Positions 9,040 to 18,092 of a stretch of DNA of 64,000 nt are shown piece by piece. The first letter of the stretch is position 1. The number at the start of each line of letters is the position of its first letter. The stretch lies in the NCBI RefSeq assembly GCF_020165985.1, contig NZ_JAIUKZ010000015.1:496001-560000 (forward strand), in the 5' to 3' direction. A model generated the notes under the pieces. The model was not told the origin of the DNA, searched no databases, and worked only from the letters and a program-made list of their open reading frames with translations. The DNA comes from Bacillus sp. RAR_GA_16. Its GTDB lineage: Bacteria; Bacillota; Bacilli; Bacillales; Guptibacillaceae. The position numbers were made by a program, and so were the translations under genes.

Positions 9040-9140
9040 TGTTCTCCTCCTTGTCATTCATTTGTTTATTACTCTTCCAATTCCCACACTTTTCCCATTT
9101 TTAAACGTAAAATCAATCTGCCCAATTGTGATGTTTCATA

Positions 9141-9169
9141 TAGTCAAAAAGCGAACCATGTGATAGAAT
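9141..9169 (+). promoter_or_regulatory. Candidate sigma-A promoter of pfeT
   Basis: TAGTCA (9141-9146), 17-base spacer, TAGAAT (9164-9169). The -35 is weak, as expected for a regulated promoter. The PerR-like box lies just downstream. Confidence 0.5.
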
Positions 9170-9184
9170 AAAATTATTAAAACA

Positions 9185-9199
9185 TGATAATAATTCTAA
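9185..9199 (+). promoter_or_regulatory. PerR-type box upstream of pfeT
   Basis: TGATAATAATTCTAA matches the PerR consensus TTATAATNATTATAA at 12 of 14 informative positions. B. subtilis pfeT (zosA) is PerR-regulated, which agrees. Confidence 0.6.
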
Positions 9200-9204
9200 T
9201 TTGA

Positions 9205-9219
9205 TGATACTCATTCTCA
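9205..9219 (+). promoter_or_regulatory. Fur-type box upstream of pfeT
   Basis: TGATACTCATTCTCA matches the Fur 7-1-7 consensus TGATAATNATTATCA at 12 of 14 positions. A weaker copy (11 of 14), TGACTATTATTCTCA, lies at 9311-9325 just before the ribosome site. Confidence 0.5.
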
Positions 9220-9347
9220 ATACACACTTTAAAAAACTTATTTGCCGGTGTTTATTCTGCTGTGACCTACCGTTGGTCACAGCATTACACGTTTATAAGG
9301 GGAATGATGATGACTATTATTCTCAATTAGAAAGAGGAGGAATGATA

Positions 9348-11255
9348 ATGGAACAAGTAAATTTAAGCTCACATACCTATCCCTCACATCCTTCATTTTG
9401 GTGGAATGCGATAAAAAAACACGGTGAACTTGGAGCTGCCCTGTTAAGTGGACTCATTATTGCATTCACTTGGATCACTGAAGGCACCTATTCTCCTACT
9501 ATTGAAGCGGTGCTTTATATCACTGCTTTTGTTATTGGTGGCTTCGCTAAAGCGAAAGAGGGAATCGAAGACTCTTTCGCTGAAAAAGATGTGAATGTCG
9601 AACTGCTTATGATTATCGCAGCCATTGGGGCAGGGAGTATAGGATACTGGACAGAGGGCGCCATTCTAATCTTTATTTTCGCACTAAGCGGAGCACTCGA
9701 AACTTACACACTCAATAAAAGTGAACGTGAACTTGAGTCCCTTATGGAAATACAACCAGAAACGGCAACGATCTTTTCAAATGGAGAAGAACGGGTTGTT
9801 CCGGCCGCTTCTCTTTCCATTGGTGATGTTATTTTAATTAAACCAGGAGAGCGCATACCTGTTGATGGCGTCATTACGAAAGGACAAACGTCGCTTGATC
9901 AATCGGCTATTACAGGTGAATCTATCCCTGTTATTAAACGGATTGACGAAGAGGTGTTTGCTGGAACGTTAAATATTTCGGGTCATTTAACAATTAAAAT
10001 GACGAAACGTAGCGAAGACACCGTTTTTCAGAAAATAATTTCTCTTGTACAAGAAGCACAAGATCAAAAAGCACCGTCCCAGCTCTTTATTGAAAAATTA
10101 GAAGGTTGGTACGTAAAGATTGTTTTAGTAGTTGGCGCGCTTCTTATGGTCCTCCCCCATTTTCTATTTGGTTGGACATGGGAGGAGACAATCTATCGTG
10201 CCATGGTATTTCTCGTTGTAGCTTCCCCATGTGCTTTAGTAGCTTCGATTATGCCAGCCACACTCTCTGCCATTTCCGCAGGTGCACGGAATGGCATTCT
10301 CTTTAAGGGTGGCGTGCATCTTGAACAGCTTGGTTCAATGAAAGCAATTGCGCTAGATAAGACGGGAACACTAACCGAGGGTTCGCCAGTCGTAACGGAT
10401 GTTGATACTCGAGCAGATATGAGCGAGGAAACCTTTATTAACATCGTCGCTTCCATTGAGCGACAATCAACACATCCACTTGCCAAGGCCATTGTTGATC
10501 ACGCAGGCGACGTCACTTTTCTAGAGCCTGAAGATATGATGGACCATTCTGGATGGGGGATAAAAGCTACCATTGAGGGAACGAGCTGGAAGGTCGGTAA
10601 ATTAGCGTTCTTTTCTGAAGACGAGGGGTTTGATTTATTCGAAGAAAACTATCGTCACCTGCAATCAAGTGGTAAAACCATCGTACTTGCTGCAGACAAC
10701 CACGGAATCGCTGGAATGATTGCTTTAAAAGATAAAGTTCGCAGTGAATCAGCAACGATGGTGAAAGCACTAAAAAGGCGAGGAATTGAGCCCATTATGT
10801 TGACTGGAGACAGTGAACAAACAGCAAAAGCGATTGCTGATGAAGTCGGAATAAGCACTTATTACGCCAATTGTCTTCCAGAAGATAAAGTAAGCCGATT
10901 GAAAGAATTAAAAAAGGAATATCAAACGGTTGGCATGATTGGGGATGGAATTAATGATGCACCAGCGCTGGCTGTTTCGGATGTTGGGATTGCAATGGGG
11001 CAAGGAACCGACGTCGCTCTTGAAACAGCAGATGTGGTTCTTATGAAGAACGATCTCGGTAAGCTGACACGAGCTGTAAACCTTTCTAACCGGTTAAACA
11101 AAATCGTTAAACAAAATGTGATTTTCTCCATTTCCGTTATTCTTGTTCTGATCGCTTCTAACTTTTTTCAGTTCTTAACCCTTCCTATTGGGGTGCTCGG
11201 ACATGAAGGGAGTACCATTCTCGTCATCTTAAACGGACTCCGTTTATTAAAATAA
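9348..11255 (+). CDS. pfeT: P1B4-type Fe(II) efflux ATPase PfeT (ZosA)
   Basis: 635 residues from ATG 9348 behind AGAGGAGG; the long upstream extension is operator DNA. All P-type ATPase motifs are present: TGES (AITGESIPV), the phosphorylation site DKTGT, HP (STHPLAKA), and GDGINDAP. The metal site is SPC (VASPCALVASI) plus HEGST in the last helix (VLGHEGSTILVILNG). That is the P1B4 signature, and there is no N-terminal heavy-metal domain, so Fe(II) export as in B. subtilis PfeT is the best assignment; Zn or Co export is the alternative. PerR- and Fur-like boxes upstream support induction by peroxide and iron. Confidence 0.88.
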   Translation: MEQVNLSSHTYPSHPSFWWNAIKKHGELGAALLSGLIIAFTWITEGTYSPTIEAVLYITAFVIGGFAKAKEGIEDSFAEKDVNVELLMIIAAIGAGSIGYWTEGAILIFIFALSGALETYTLNKSERELESLMEIQPETATIFSNGEERVVPAASLSIGDVILIKPGERIPVDGVITKGQTSLDQSAITGESIPVIKRIDEEVFAGTLNISGHLTIKMTKRSEDTVFQKIISLVQEAQDQKAPSQLFIEKLEGWYVKIVLVVGALLMVLPHFLFGWTWEETIYRAMVFLVVASPCALVASIMPATLSAISAGARNGILFKGGVHLEQLGSMKAIALDKTGTLTEGSPVVTDVDTRADMSEETFINIVASIERQSTHPLAKAIVDHAGDVTFLEPEDMMDHSGWGIKATIEGTSWKVGKLAFFSEDEGFDLFEENYRHLQSSGKTIVLAADNHGIAGMIALKDKVRSESATMVKALKRRGIEPIMLTGDSEQTAKAIADEVGISTYYANCLPEDKVSRLKELKKEYQTVGMIGDGINDAPALAVSDVGIAMGQGTDVALETADVVLMKNDLGKLTRAVNLSNRLNKIVKQNVIFSISVILVLIASNFFQFLTLPIGVLGHEGSTILVILNGLRLLK

Positions 11256-11324
11256 AGGCTGTGTTATTGGTGTTGATTTTCCGCTTCTTTACGAGCCAAA
11301 AGTCAAAGCTAACATAGCCAAAAT

Positions 11325-11376
11325 AAAAAAGCCTGATAGAATTAGCTCTTTGGGCTAATGCTATTGGGCTTTTTTT
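11325..11376. terminator. Bidirectional terminator between pfeT and the YihY gene
   Basis: A long stem of about 20 pairs with few mismatches (AAAAAAGCCTGATAGAATTAGC against the reverse complement of GCTAATGCTATTGGGCTTTT). It includes the last codons of the YihY gene. Confidence 0.88.
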
Positions 11377-12185
11377 CTAAAGTAATTTGAAGTGGCATTC
11401 ACTTCACCGCCAATAATAATGATCAGACCAGTCAGGTAAAACCAGAGCATCAGTGCGATGACTCCTCCAAGACTTCCATACGTTGCAGAGTAGTTACTAA
11501 AATTATTGATGTAATAGGAAAAAGCGAGAGACACAAGCTGCCATAATACTGAAGCAAAAATAGACCCAAGTAGCACGTCTTTATAATTTAATCGCTTATT
11601 TGGAGCGTAGTAATAAATAAACATAAACACCACAATCATAACAGACAGACTTAAAATCCACCGAATGATCCCAAACATGAAGCCTAGCGACTCAGGCAAC
11701 TCAAAGAAAGTAACAAAAAAGCGCCAGAGCGTTTCACCGAAGACAGGTAATACTAATGCTACGACAATAACAAAAATCATCGCTAAAGATAAAAGAATGG
11801 ATAATCCTCTTGCTAGTAAAAAATGACGGCTTTCTTGCACATTATAAGCACGGTTAAGGGATTTGATAATCGCGTTAATCGCATTGGAGGCAGACCAGAT
11901 TGTCGCAATAACCCCAAATGATAAGAGCCCTTTTCGTGCGCCATCTTCCAAAATAATGTTTTCTTGAATGGTGACAAATGATTCCGATGGTGCATATTGA
12001 GCGATTAAATCAAGAATTTGATCCTGCGAGAAATCGAAATGAGTCAGGAGAGTAATGGCGAATATTAGAAAAGGAAACAGCGATAACAAGAAATAATAAG
12101 CCAGTTGTGCTGATAAATCAGTTACCTGATGTTCTTTTATTCTTGAAAAAAGCTGTTTAGAAAATTGCCCTAGTGATGCATCCAC
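11361..12185 (-). CDS. YihY/BrkB family membrane protein (YfkH-like)
   Basis: 274 residues from GTG 12185, which has GGAGG seven bases upstream. Six membrane helices are visible. The family pattern is clear: LSAQLAYYFLLSLFPFLIFAITLL at residues 20-45, GVIATIWSASNAINAIIKSLNRAY in the middle, and SLGGVIALMLWFYLTGLIIIIGGEVNA near the end. Once thought to be ribonuclease BN, this family is now seen as membrane proteins of unknown transport role. It lies downstream of the YtxH-like and, further up, LMW-phosphatase genes, matching the yfkJ-yfkI-yfkH order in B. subtilis. Confidence 0.88.
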   Translation of the reverse strand: MDASLGQFSKQLFSRIKEHQVTDLSAQLAYYFLLSLFPFLIFAITLLTHFDFSQDQILDLIAQYAPSESFVTIQENIILEDGARKGLLSFGVIATIWSASNAINAIIKSLNRAYNVQESRHFLLARGLSILLSLAMIFVIVVALVLPVFGETLWRFFVTFFELPESLGFMFGIIRWILSLSVMIVVFMFIYYYAPNKRLNYKDVLLGSIFASVLWQLVSLAFSYYINNFSNYSATYGSLGGVIALMLWFYLTGLIIIIGGEVNATSNYFRKKAQ

Positions 12186-12207
12186 TCTTTACCCTCCTGA
12201 CGCTCAA

Positions 12208-12609
12208 TTAATGTGTCAATGAATCACCGTTGTGACCAGTTAACTCTTCACCAGCTTCAACCACCCTCGATCCAATTTCTTTAAGATCGTGTTGCGTTTC
12301 TTTCACAAGGTTAAATGCTTCCACTGAACTTTCTTTTAGTCCGTTAAATTTCTCTGACAATGTTGAAATATCATCCTGTACTTCCTTCATAAGCTCGCTA
12401 GCATCATCTACGGTTTGCTTCCATTTATCCGTATAGTAAGATGGATTATTTTTAACATCGCGCAAAATACTACCCGCTTTTTTCGATCCACTCTGAATGG
12501 ATTCCCTTGTGCCTCGATCAAGAAGTGAAATAAGGGCACCTGCCAGTCCACCAATAAGGACTGCCTTAAACAGTTTATTTTGACTACCGCCTGAATATGT
12601 CTGACTCAT
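12208..12609 (-). CDS. YtxH domain protein (YfkI-like)
   Basis: 133 residues. ATG 12609 follows GAGGAGG. A hydrophobic segment with glycines near residues 14-30 (KAVLIGGLAGALISLL) is followed by a long amphipathic helical tail with repeated hydrophobic spacing, probably coiled coil. This is the YtxH layout, found in membrane-bound stress-induced proteins of Bacillus; function unknown. It is 22 bases upstream of the YihY gene and likely shares its transcript. Confidence 0.75.
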   Translation of the reverse strand: MSQTYSGGSQNKLFKAVLIGGLAGALISLLDRGTRESIQSGSKKAGSILRDVKNNPSYYTDKWKQTVDDASELMKEVQDDISTLSEKFNGLKESSVEAFNLVKETQHDLKEIGSRVVEAGEELTGHNGDSLTH

Positions 12610-12678
12610 TTCAATTCCTCCTCGTTAGATTAAGATGAGCTTTATTTCCCTTAATCGTTCACTCCGAAACCACCGCAG

Positions 12679-13542
12679 TTAAACCTTATACTTTTGTAGA
12701 ATACGATCCACTGCGCTTCCATAGCTTTCCCCAAATAGGATCAGATGAACAAGTAAATAATACAATTGATAGATGGGAATTCGATCCTTGAATTCTTTCT
12801 CTAACGGTAAGTCAGCTTGATATTGCTCATAAAATTCCTTCGAGTACCCCCCAAATAGATATGTAAAAGCAATATCGATTTCTCGGTCTCCATAATAAAC
12901 AGCAGGATCAATGAGATAAGGTTCATCTTCATGACTCATGAGCCAATTCCCTCCCCAAAGATCACCATGCAAAAGGGAAAAAACAGGGTTATGACCAATG
13001 ATTGTATCGAGACGTTCTCGGAGAACGGTTAACCGATGGTCCCGTTCGACAGAAAGTTTTCTGTTATTTCGAGCCAGTTCCTGCATTGTTCCTAGTCGCT
13101 GATCTCTAAAAAAAGAAACCCAGTCAGTTGTTGGTTGATTCTTTTGATTTAATTCGCCAATATAATTATCTTGTTCTAAACCAGCTGCCTGAACTTTGTT
13201 CCGATGCATCCTCGCAACTAAACTACCGAGTGCTCGGTCACCTTGCTTTCCTGAAGGGATAGATGGTATCCACTCCATGAGGAAGACCATTTCATTTTCC
13301 CCTTTTGGAAGTAGGTAGAGTGGTTTAGGAACCGATATTTTATGACTCGAAAGCAGCTCTAAGCCTTCTTTCTCAGCACGAAAAAAATCTTCTGGTGCTG
13401 AAGGATTACTTTTAGCGAAGTACTCTCGCTCTTTTGTTTGAACATAGAAAGCTTCATTAATTGATCCACCTGACACGCGCTCTACCTTCACGATCGTGGT
13501 AAAGTCACCCGCTTCTCTAATTGCTGCTTCGATGTTTTTCAT
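12679..13542 (-). CDS. Fructosamine kinase family protein
   Basis: 287 residues. The kinase fold is recognisable from RVSGGSINEAFYV (nucleotide loop), YFAKSN (Lys), FLMEWIPS (hinge), FSLLHGDLWGGNWL (catalytic loop with Asp) and PYLIDPAVYYGDREIDIAFTYLFGGY (metal-binding DP motif). The family phosphorylates ketoamines made by protein glycation, so that they decompose. The ATG overlaps the stop of the phosphatase gene by four bases (ATGA), implying translational coupling. A C-terminal helical part holds YYLLVHLILFGESY. Confidence 0.87.
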   Translation of the reverse strand: MKNIEAAIREAGDFTTIVKVERVSGGSINEAFYVQTKEREYFAKSNPSAPEDFFRAEKEGLELLSSHKISVPKPLYLLPKGENEMVFLMEWIPSIPSGKQGDRALGSLVARMHRNKVQAAGLEQDNYIGELNQKNQPTTDWVSFFRDQRLGTMQELARNNRKLSVERDHRLTVLRERLDTIIGHNPVFSLLHGDLWGGNWLMSHEDEPYLIDPAVYYGDREIDIAFTYLFGGYSKEFYEQYQADLPLEKEFKDRIPIYQLYYLLVHLILFGESYGSAVDRILQKYKV

Positions 13543-14012
13543 ATGCCTTCTTCATTTCTTATATGTTCTAATAATTTCTCACATCCAACGTCTACCATTT
13601 CATAAACCTCTTTAAAATTACCATCAAAATAAGGATCTGGAACGTCTTCTATTTCACTTTCACTCACATAATCCATTAACCTCGAAAGTGAGGTGGTTGG
13701 TTTGACTCCTGCCATTTCATGAAGTTCTCCAAGGTTTCCAGCATCCATGGCGACGACATAGTGATAATGGCTTAGGTCATCTTCATTAACTTGCCGGGCT
13801 TTCATACCTTCTGTTTGGATGTTATGTTTCGAAAGAATCTCAGATGTACCTTCGTGTGGAGGCTCACCTACGTGCCAATCGCCCGTACCTGCTGAATCAA
13901 TTTCAATCTGATCAGCTAATCCAGCTTTCGCTACTTTCGCCCGGAGAACAGCTTCCGCCATTGGTGAACGGCAAATGTTCCCCAGACATACGAATAGAAC
14001 TCGGATCATCAT
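13539..14012 (-). CDS. yfkJ: Low-molecular-weight protein tyrosine phosphatase (YfkJ-like)
   Basis: 157 residues. The P-loop LFVCLGNICRSPMAEAVL lies at the N-terminus (C-X5-R-S), and the general acid Asp is in IEDVPDPYFDGNFKEVYEMV. The length is normal for the class. Two adjacent ATGs (14012, 14009) share GGAGGG; the first overlaps the yjbQ stop by one base. In B. subtilis YfkJ is a tyrosine phosphatase linked to ethanol stress. Here the order yjbQ - phosphatase - fructosamine kinase suggests one transcription unit. Confidence 0.9.
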   Translation of the reverse strand: MMIRVLFVCLGNICRSPMAEAVLRAKVAKAGLADQIEIDSAGTGDWHVGEPPHEGTSEILSKHNIQTEGMKARQVNEDDLSHYHYVVAMDAGNLGELHEMAGVKPTTSLSRLMDYVSESEIEDVPDPYFDGNFKEVYEMVDVGCEKLLEHIRNEEGI

Positions 14013-14413
14013 TATCCCTCCATTGTTTTAATGTAAACAGTGCGGTTCCGTGGACCATCGAATTCACAGAAGTAAATTCCCTGCCACGTGCCAAGAATCA
14101 TATCCCCTTCTTCGATAATGATCATTTGGGAAGCTCCAACTGTACTTGTTTTTAGATGAGAAGCAGAATTCCCTTCAGCATGACGGTACTTCGGATGTTC
14201 CCACGGATAGACTTCATCCAACCTCATTAGCATATCGTGTTTTACATCAGGATCCGCGTTTTCATTGATTGTAATCCCGGCAGTTGTATGAGCAGAATAA
14301 ACCATCACAACTCCCTGTTTAATGTTCGCTTCGTGAATGGCGCTTCTTACTTCCCTTGTGATATCAATCATTTCATCTCGTTCACTTGTTTTTACAGAAA
14401 TCCGTTTAAGCAT
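14012..14413 (-). CDS. YjbQ family protein (secondary thiamine-phosphate synthase type)
   Basis: 133 residues. The conserved core [23 protein letters not shown] and the C-terminal [19 protein letters not shown] are the hallmark of the YjbQ/UPF0047 fold. E. coli YjbQ can supply weak thiamine-phosphate synthase activity, which may be a side reaction. ATG 14413 follows GAGGAGG. It is the first gene of a run of overlapping minus-strand genes ending with the fructosamine kinase. Confidence 0.88.
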   Translation of the reverse strand: MLKRISVKTSERDEMIDITREVRSAIHEANIKQGVVMVYSAHTTAGITINENADPDVKHDMLMRLDEVYPWEHPKYRHAEGNSASHLKTSTVGASQMIIIEEGDMILGTWQGIYFCEFDGPRNRTVYIKTMEG

Positions 14414-14524
14414 TCAATCCCTCCTCGTATTACTCTTTTACTTCTACCCTTCCTTGCGTCATTTCATTCGAGTTTTAACCGGAATAACCACGTGGAACAT
14501 CGATTCCTAAACGCAGTATTCAGA

Positions 14525-15740
14525 TTAATAATCATCTCTTTCGTAGAGATAAAGATAAGGGATGTCGAGAAACAAGTAGTAAGATTCATTTATAGGATAA
14601 GAATACGTCCGTATGAGTTCATTTGTTTCGATATCGCTATAAAGATCGGAAAGAATCCCAACTTGATCATGTTTCATCCTTACAATGTTTTCTAGAAAAT
14701 ACGGGCGCCAACTCCAATTGTCTCCTTCATATTCTGGTTGAAACTCCCAATCTCCATCACCATTCCGATAATAGTTGGCTGATACTTGATGACCATCTTC
14801 ATCGCAAATGTATCCTCTAAAACACGCGTTTCCAAGAGAATGAGCGGCTTCGGCCAAAATTGTATTCCAATCATTTTGCTTATTTCGCTTGAATCTGTTG
14901 CTGTAAATGGCGGTTAAAGTTTTGTGAAAGTTCGTAAAGTGAAAGAAGGCGTTTTCTTTCATGAGTAATAAAATGTTGAAATTCTTTTGTTAGAAGTTCT
15001 CTGTATTGATTCACATCAAGAAAGTCTTCCGCAGGCTTACCAAGATAATACCCCTGGTAATACCTTCCTCCATTCTCCCAGGCATACTTTAATTGGCCAA
15101 TTCCCTCAATTCCTTCAAACAATAAGGTTGACCCTATTTTTCTTCCTAGCATTGACAAAGCATAGAGAACTTCACGATACTCAGGAGGCATCCCTTTATC
15201 TTTTAAGTTCACTAAACCCACCTTGATGATGTTCGGATTCAAGATGGCGATTTTTTCAATATTGCTCATCGAGTTACCTGCATGACTGACGGCAACCTGA
15301 ACACCAAGGCTTTTGTAGTAGGTGAGAATATGCTGCAACTTCTGGAGCTCATCATCCCCAATATCATAATCCGAGACTTCAATGACAATTTGGTCATACG
15401 CAATACCTTTATTAGAATATTCTTCCAGAGAATGTGTCAACGTTTCCCCATGGTCAAACAGTAAGTGTCTTGCGCTAGCATTAAAAAACAGGCACTGACT
15501 CGTTCCGCGCTCTAAAAAGATATCAATGGCACAATCTCGAATATGTGAATCAATTTCCAATATGTACTCTTCAGGTATTGATTGATCGCGGAAAAAAAAG
15601 CCAAGGCTCTTTATTCCTTCTTCGGTTTTCATTCTCCCAAGAACTTCATATCCAATAATTTGCTGCTTATCAGCGCTAACAATCGGCTGGAAGTAAGGGA
15701 AGATCTCTTCTTTTTTTCCCATTACATCAAGTGCATCCAT
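14525..15740 (-). pseudogene. ykuI: YkuI-type EAL domain protein, split by a one-base frameshift
   Basis: ATG 15740 behind GGAGGG starts an EAL domain (FPYFQPIVSADKQQIIGYEVLGR) that ends early at 14880. The overlapping frame carries the YkuI_C sensory domain (WNTILAEAAHSLGNACFRGYICDEDG). Deleting one base at 14891-14895 (GAATC to GATC) gives about 404 residues, the length of YkuI. The EAL site is degenerate: EVL replaces EAL, and the usual DDFG acidic pair reads SHAG, so hydrolysis of c-di-GMP is unlikely and a binding role is inferred. E in QIVIEVSDY and the QGYYLGKP tail are kept. Confidence 0.8.
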
Positions 15741-15981
15741 AACTAGGCCCTCCCATTCGATCACAATAAATGCTTTTATTATACCATGTATATCAGACTT
15801 CACTTGACTCCGAAAGGCTCTTTTGTTCATTTTTCAGAAAAATCCTTTAATCTTCCTCCTCATAAAAGTGAAGGGTGGGTTTTTATTGGATTTTCTACAG
15901 GAGAGTTTTATACTAGAAGTACCATACAATGTAAAAGGTGATGATGAAAGTGAGAAAGACGACATTATGGAGCTGTTTTTC

Positions 15982-16788
15982 ATGAAAGTGAACAAAGAAC
16001 AAGTTAAGCGGATGAAAAGAAATGAGTTTGTCAGAACGGCAATCGAATACGTGGATACTGGAGTTGTCATCACAGACCCGGAACTGCCAGACAATCCAAT
16101 TGTTTATGCGAACGAAGGCTTTGAAAAGTTAACTGGGTATTCAACGGAAGATATACTTGGTTTTAATTGCCGATTTTTGCAAGGAGAAGATACGAATCAA
16201 GAGACCATCGCTGAGTTACGAGATGCGATTAATAAAAAAAACAAAGTTAAAATTGAAATTAAAAACTATAAAAAAAACGGTCAATACTTTTGGAATGAAC
16301 TTCAAATCTATCCCGTGCACATTGAGAGCGAGAATCAAACATACTTTGTTGGTGTGCAACAAGATATAACAAAAAGAAAAGAAGCGGAAGAACGTTCGGA
16401 TCACTATCTCGATGAAGTCAAACGATTATCCACTCCGATTGTACCAATTGATCGAAAGATTTCCATTGTCCCGCTCGTCGGACAAATTGATCAAGAACGA
16501 ATTGAGCTCCTTTTGCATCATGTAAGTTCTCATATTCAAAAAAGCGGAGATGAATACCTTATCCTCGATCTATCAGGGGTTAGTCATTTCACTTCTGAAC
16601 TGCATAAAGGAGTGTATCAGCTCCATCAACTCATTAAATTAATGGGTGCTGAATTGCGCATAACAGGTGTACGTCCTGATTTTGTACTAGAAGGGATTCA
16701 AGCGGATTTTTCTTTATCCTCTGTAAAAAGCTTCCCCTCTGTTAAACATGCCTTAAAAGACATAGATGATTCAAGTTCGATCAACTGA
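15982..16788 (+). CDS. ytvA: Blue-light photoreceptor YtvA, LOV-STAS
   Basis: About 268 residues if ATG 15982 is used (GGAG nine bases upstream); ATG 15967 is an alternative. An N-terminal LOV domain holds the flavin-adduct Cys in GFNCRFLQG, with NYKKNGQYFWNELQIYPV and FVGVQQDITKRK completing the fold. A J-alpha linker leads to a STAS domain from about residue 140 (LSTPIVPIDRKISIVPLVGQID, ...YLILDLSGVSHF). YtvA feeds blue light into the RsbT/sigma-B stressosome in B. subtilis. It is divergent from the ykuI gene. Confidence 0.92.
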   Translation: MKVNKEQVKRMKRNEFVRTAIEYVDTGVVITDPELPDNPIVYANEGFEKLTGYSTEDILGFNCRFLQGEDTNQETIAELRDAINKKNKVKIEIKNYKKNGQYFWNELQIYPVHIESENQTYFVGVQQDITKRKEAEERSDHYLDEVKRLSTPIVPIDRKISIVPLVGQIDQERIELLLHHVSSHIQKSGDEYLILDLSGVSHFTSELHKGVYQLHQLIKLMGAELRITGVRPDFVLEGIQADFSLSSVKSFPSVKHALKDIDDSSSIN

Positions 16789-16799
16789 GCCTTTTCCTG

Positions 16800-16835
16800 A
16801 TAAGCTTTCGATACTAGTCTCGAAAGCTTATTTTA
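16800..16835 (+). terminator. Terminator of ytvA
   Basis: TAAGCTTTCGA / TCGAAAGCTTA stem with an eight-base loop, then TTTTATT. Confidence 0.85.
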
Positions 16836-16964
16836 TTCGTACATCCAACGCTAAATCTTCCTTTTTTATTGGCTATGTTAACGAATGGTTTCACTCGAAT
16901 TTGCCAAAAATCGAGAAATCTACAATATAAGCTAACTTAGCTTTTTTTTAAAGAGGTGGTATTA

Positions 16965-17729
16965 ATGGGGAGATATTTTTCATGGTTTACCGAGAGTTCA
17001 TTTACTTTATTTTCTTATTCACATCTTTTGGCGCTCTTCCTAGTAGGAAGTTGTCTAATTGGAATGTTTCTTTTTCGTAAAACCTTAAGAAACAAACTTC
17101 CGAATCTCCTTATTCGACTACTGATTGCTTTTCTTTTACTTCTATCAGAGATAAGTTTTCATGCCTGGTTCGCCTACTATAAGGAGTGGAGCATCACAAC
17201 CACTTTTCCACTACAGCTCAGTAGTATATCCCTGTTTCTAGCTATTGCACTTGTATTAACAAAAAATAAAATGCTCCTTCCAATCGCTTATTTTGCTGGT
17301 TCCGCTAGTGCCTTGCTTGCTATGATTACTCCTGACTTAGGTCCATATGATTTTCCGCATTTTCGATTTTTTCATTTCTTTGTTGCTCATGGTGGAATCG
17401 TTCTTGCTACCTGGTTTATGATTACCGTCGAAAAAGTTTTTCCCACTTATCGCTCATTGTGGATGACGTTTGCAGGATTAAATATTTATGCTCTTTTGCT
17501 ATTTCCACTTAACCTTACCCTTGGCTCAAACTATATGTTTTTAATGAAAGAGCCCGGCAGTCAAACGCTCATTTCTTATCTTGGTCCCTGGCCATACTAC
17601 TTACTTTCACTTGAAGTGCTCACAATTGTTGTTTTTCACCTTCTCTACCTCCCTTTCCATTTTCTACTCCACCGTTTTCACCATTCCGCTCCGTTTAATA
17701 ACAGTGAAATTAGGAAAAGAACGTTATAA
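16965..17729 (+). CDS. YwaF/TIGR02206 family membrane protein
   Basis: 254 residues from ATG 16965 behind AAAGAGGTGG. About seven hydrophobic helices are present. The segment EISFHAWFAYYKEWSITTTFPLQLSSISLFL, and the later DFPHFRFFHFFVAHGGIVLATWFM and LNLTLGSNYMFLMKEPGSQT, are typical of this integral membrane family, whose function is not known. It is followed closely by acyP, which starts 25 bases after its stop and may be co-transcribed. Confidence 0.82.
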   Translation: MGRYFSWFTESSFTLFSYSHLLALFLVGSCLIGMFLFRKTLRNKLPNLLIRLLIAFLLLLSEISFHAWFAYYKEWSITTTFPLQLSSISLFLAIALVLTKNKMLLPIAYFAGSASALLAMITPDLGPYDFPHFRFFHFFVAHGGIVLATWFMITVEKVFPTYRSLWMTFAGLNIYALLLFPLNLTLGSNYMFLMKEPGSQTLISYLGPWPYYLLSLEVLTIVVFHLLYLPFHFLLHRFHHSAPFNNSEIRKRTL

Positions 17730-17754
17730 GACTTTGCAGAAAGGGTGACTTAAA

Positions 17755-18027
17755 ATGAAACGATTTCAGTTTATCGTGAAAGGGAGAGTGCAAGGTGTTG
17801 GATTTCGAGCTTTCACACAGCAAAAAGCAGCTCAGCTTGGGTTAACAGGCTACGTGATGAACCAGATGGATAACTCTGTGGAAATTGAGGCCCAAGGAGA
17901 GGAAAACACACTTAAAAAGTTTCAATCTGCCTTACAAAATGGGAGCCCCTTTTCAGCTGTTGATGAAGTTCAGGCGCAAGAGAAACAAGTGCATGATCAC
18001 GAACGCTCCTTTTCCATTCGATATTAA
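17755..18027 (+). CDS. acyP: Acylphosphatase
   Basis: 90 residues. The phosphate loop VKGRVQGVGFRAFTQQKA (catalytic Arg of VGFR) and the catalytic Asn in LTGYVMNQMDNSVEIEAQG are intact. The ribosome site is AAGGGTG. The enzyme hydrolyses carboxyl-phosphate bonds such as acetyl or carbamoyl phosphate; it is cytosolic and of normal length. Probably co-transcribed with the YwaF-like gene. Confidence 0.94.
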   Translation: MKRFQFIVKGRVQGVGFRAFTQQKAAQLGLTGYVMNQMDNSVEIEAQGEENTLKKFQSALQNGSPFSAVDEVQAQEKQVHDHERSFSIRY

Positions 18028-18092
18028 TAGGCATTCTAATCTCTTTCCAATATAATAAAAGAAAACGTTGGTTGAATTACGGAGGTAATGAG

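Noticed and set aside
14525-14962. A separate gene for the YkuI C-terminal domain
   Set aside because: The frame has no ribosome site and fits onto the EAL gene after one base is removed; the joint length equals that of YkuI.
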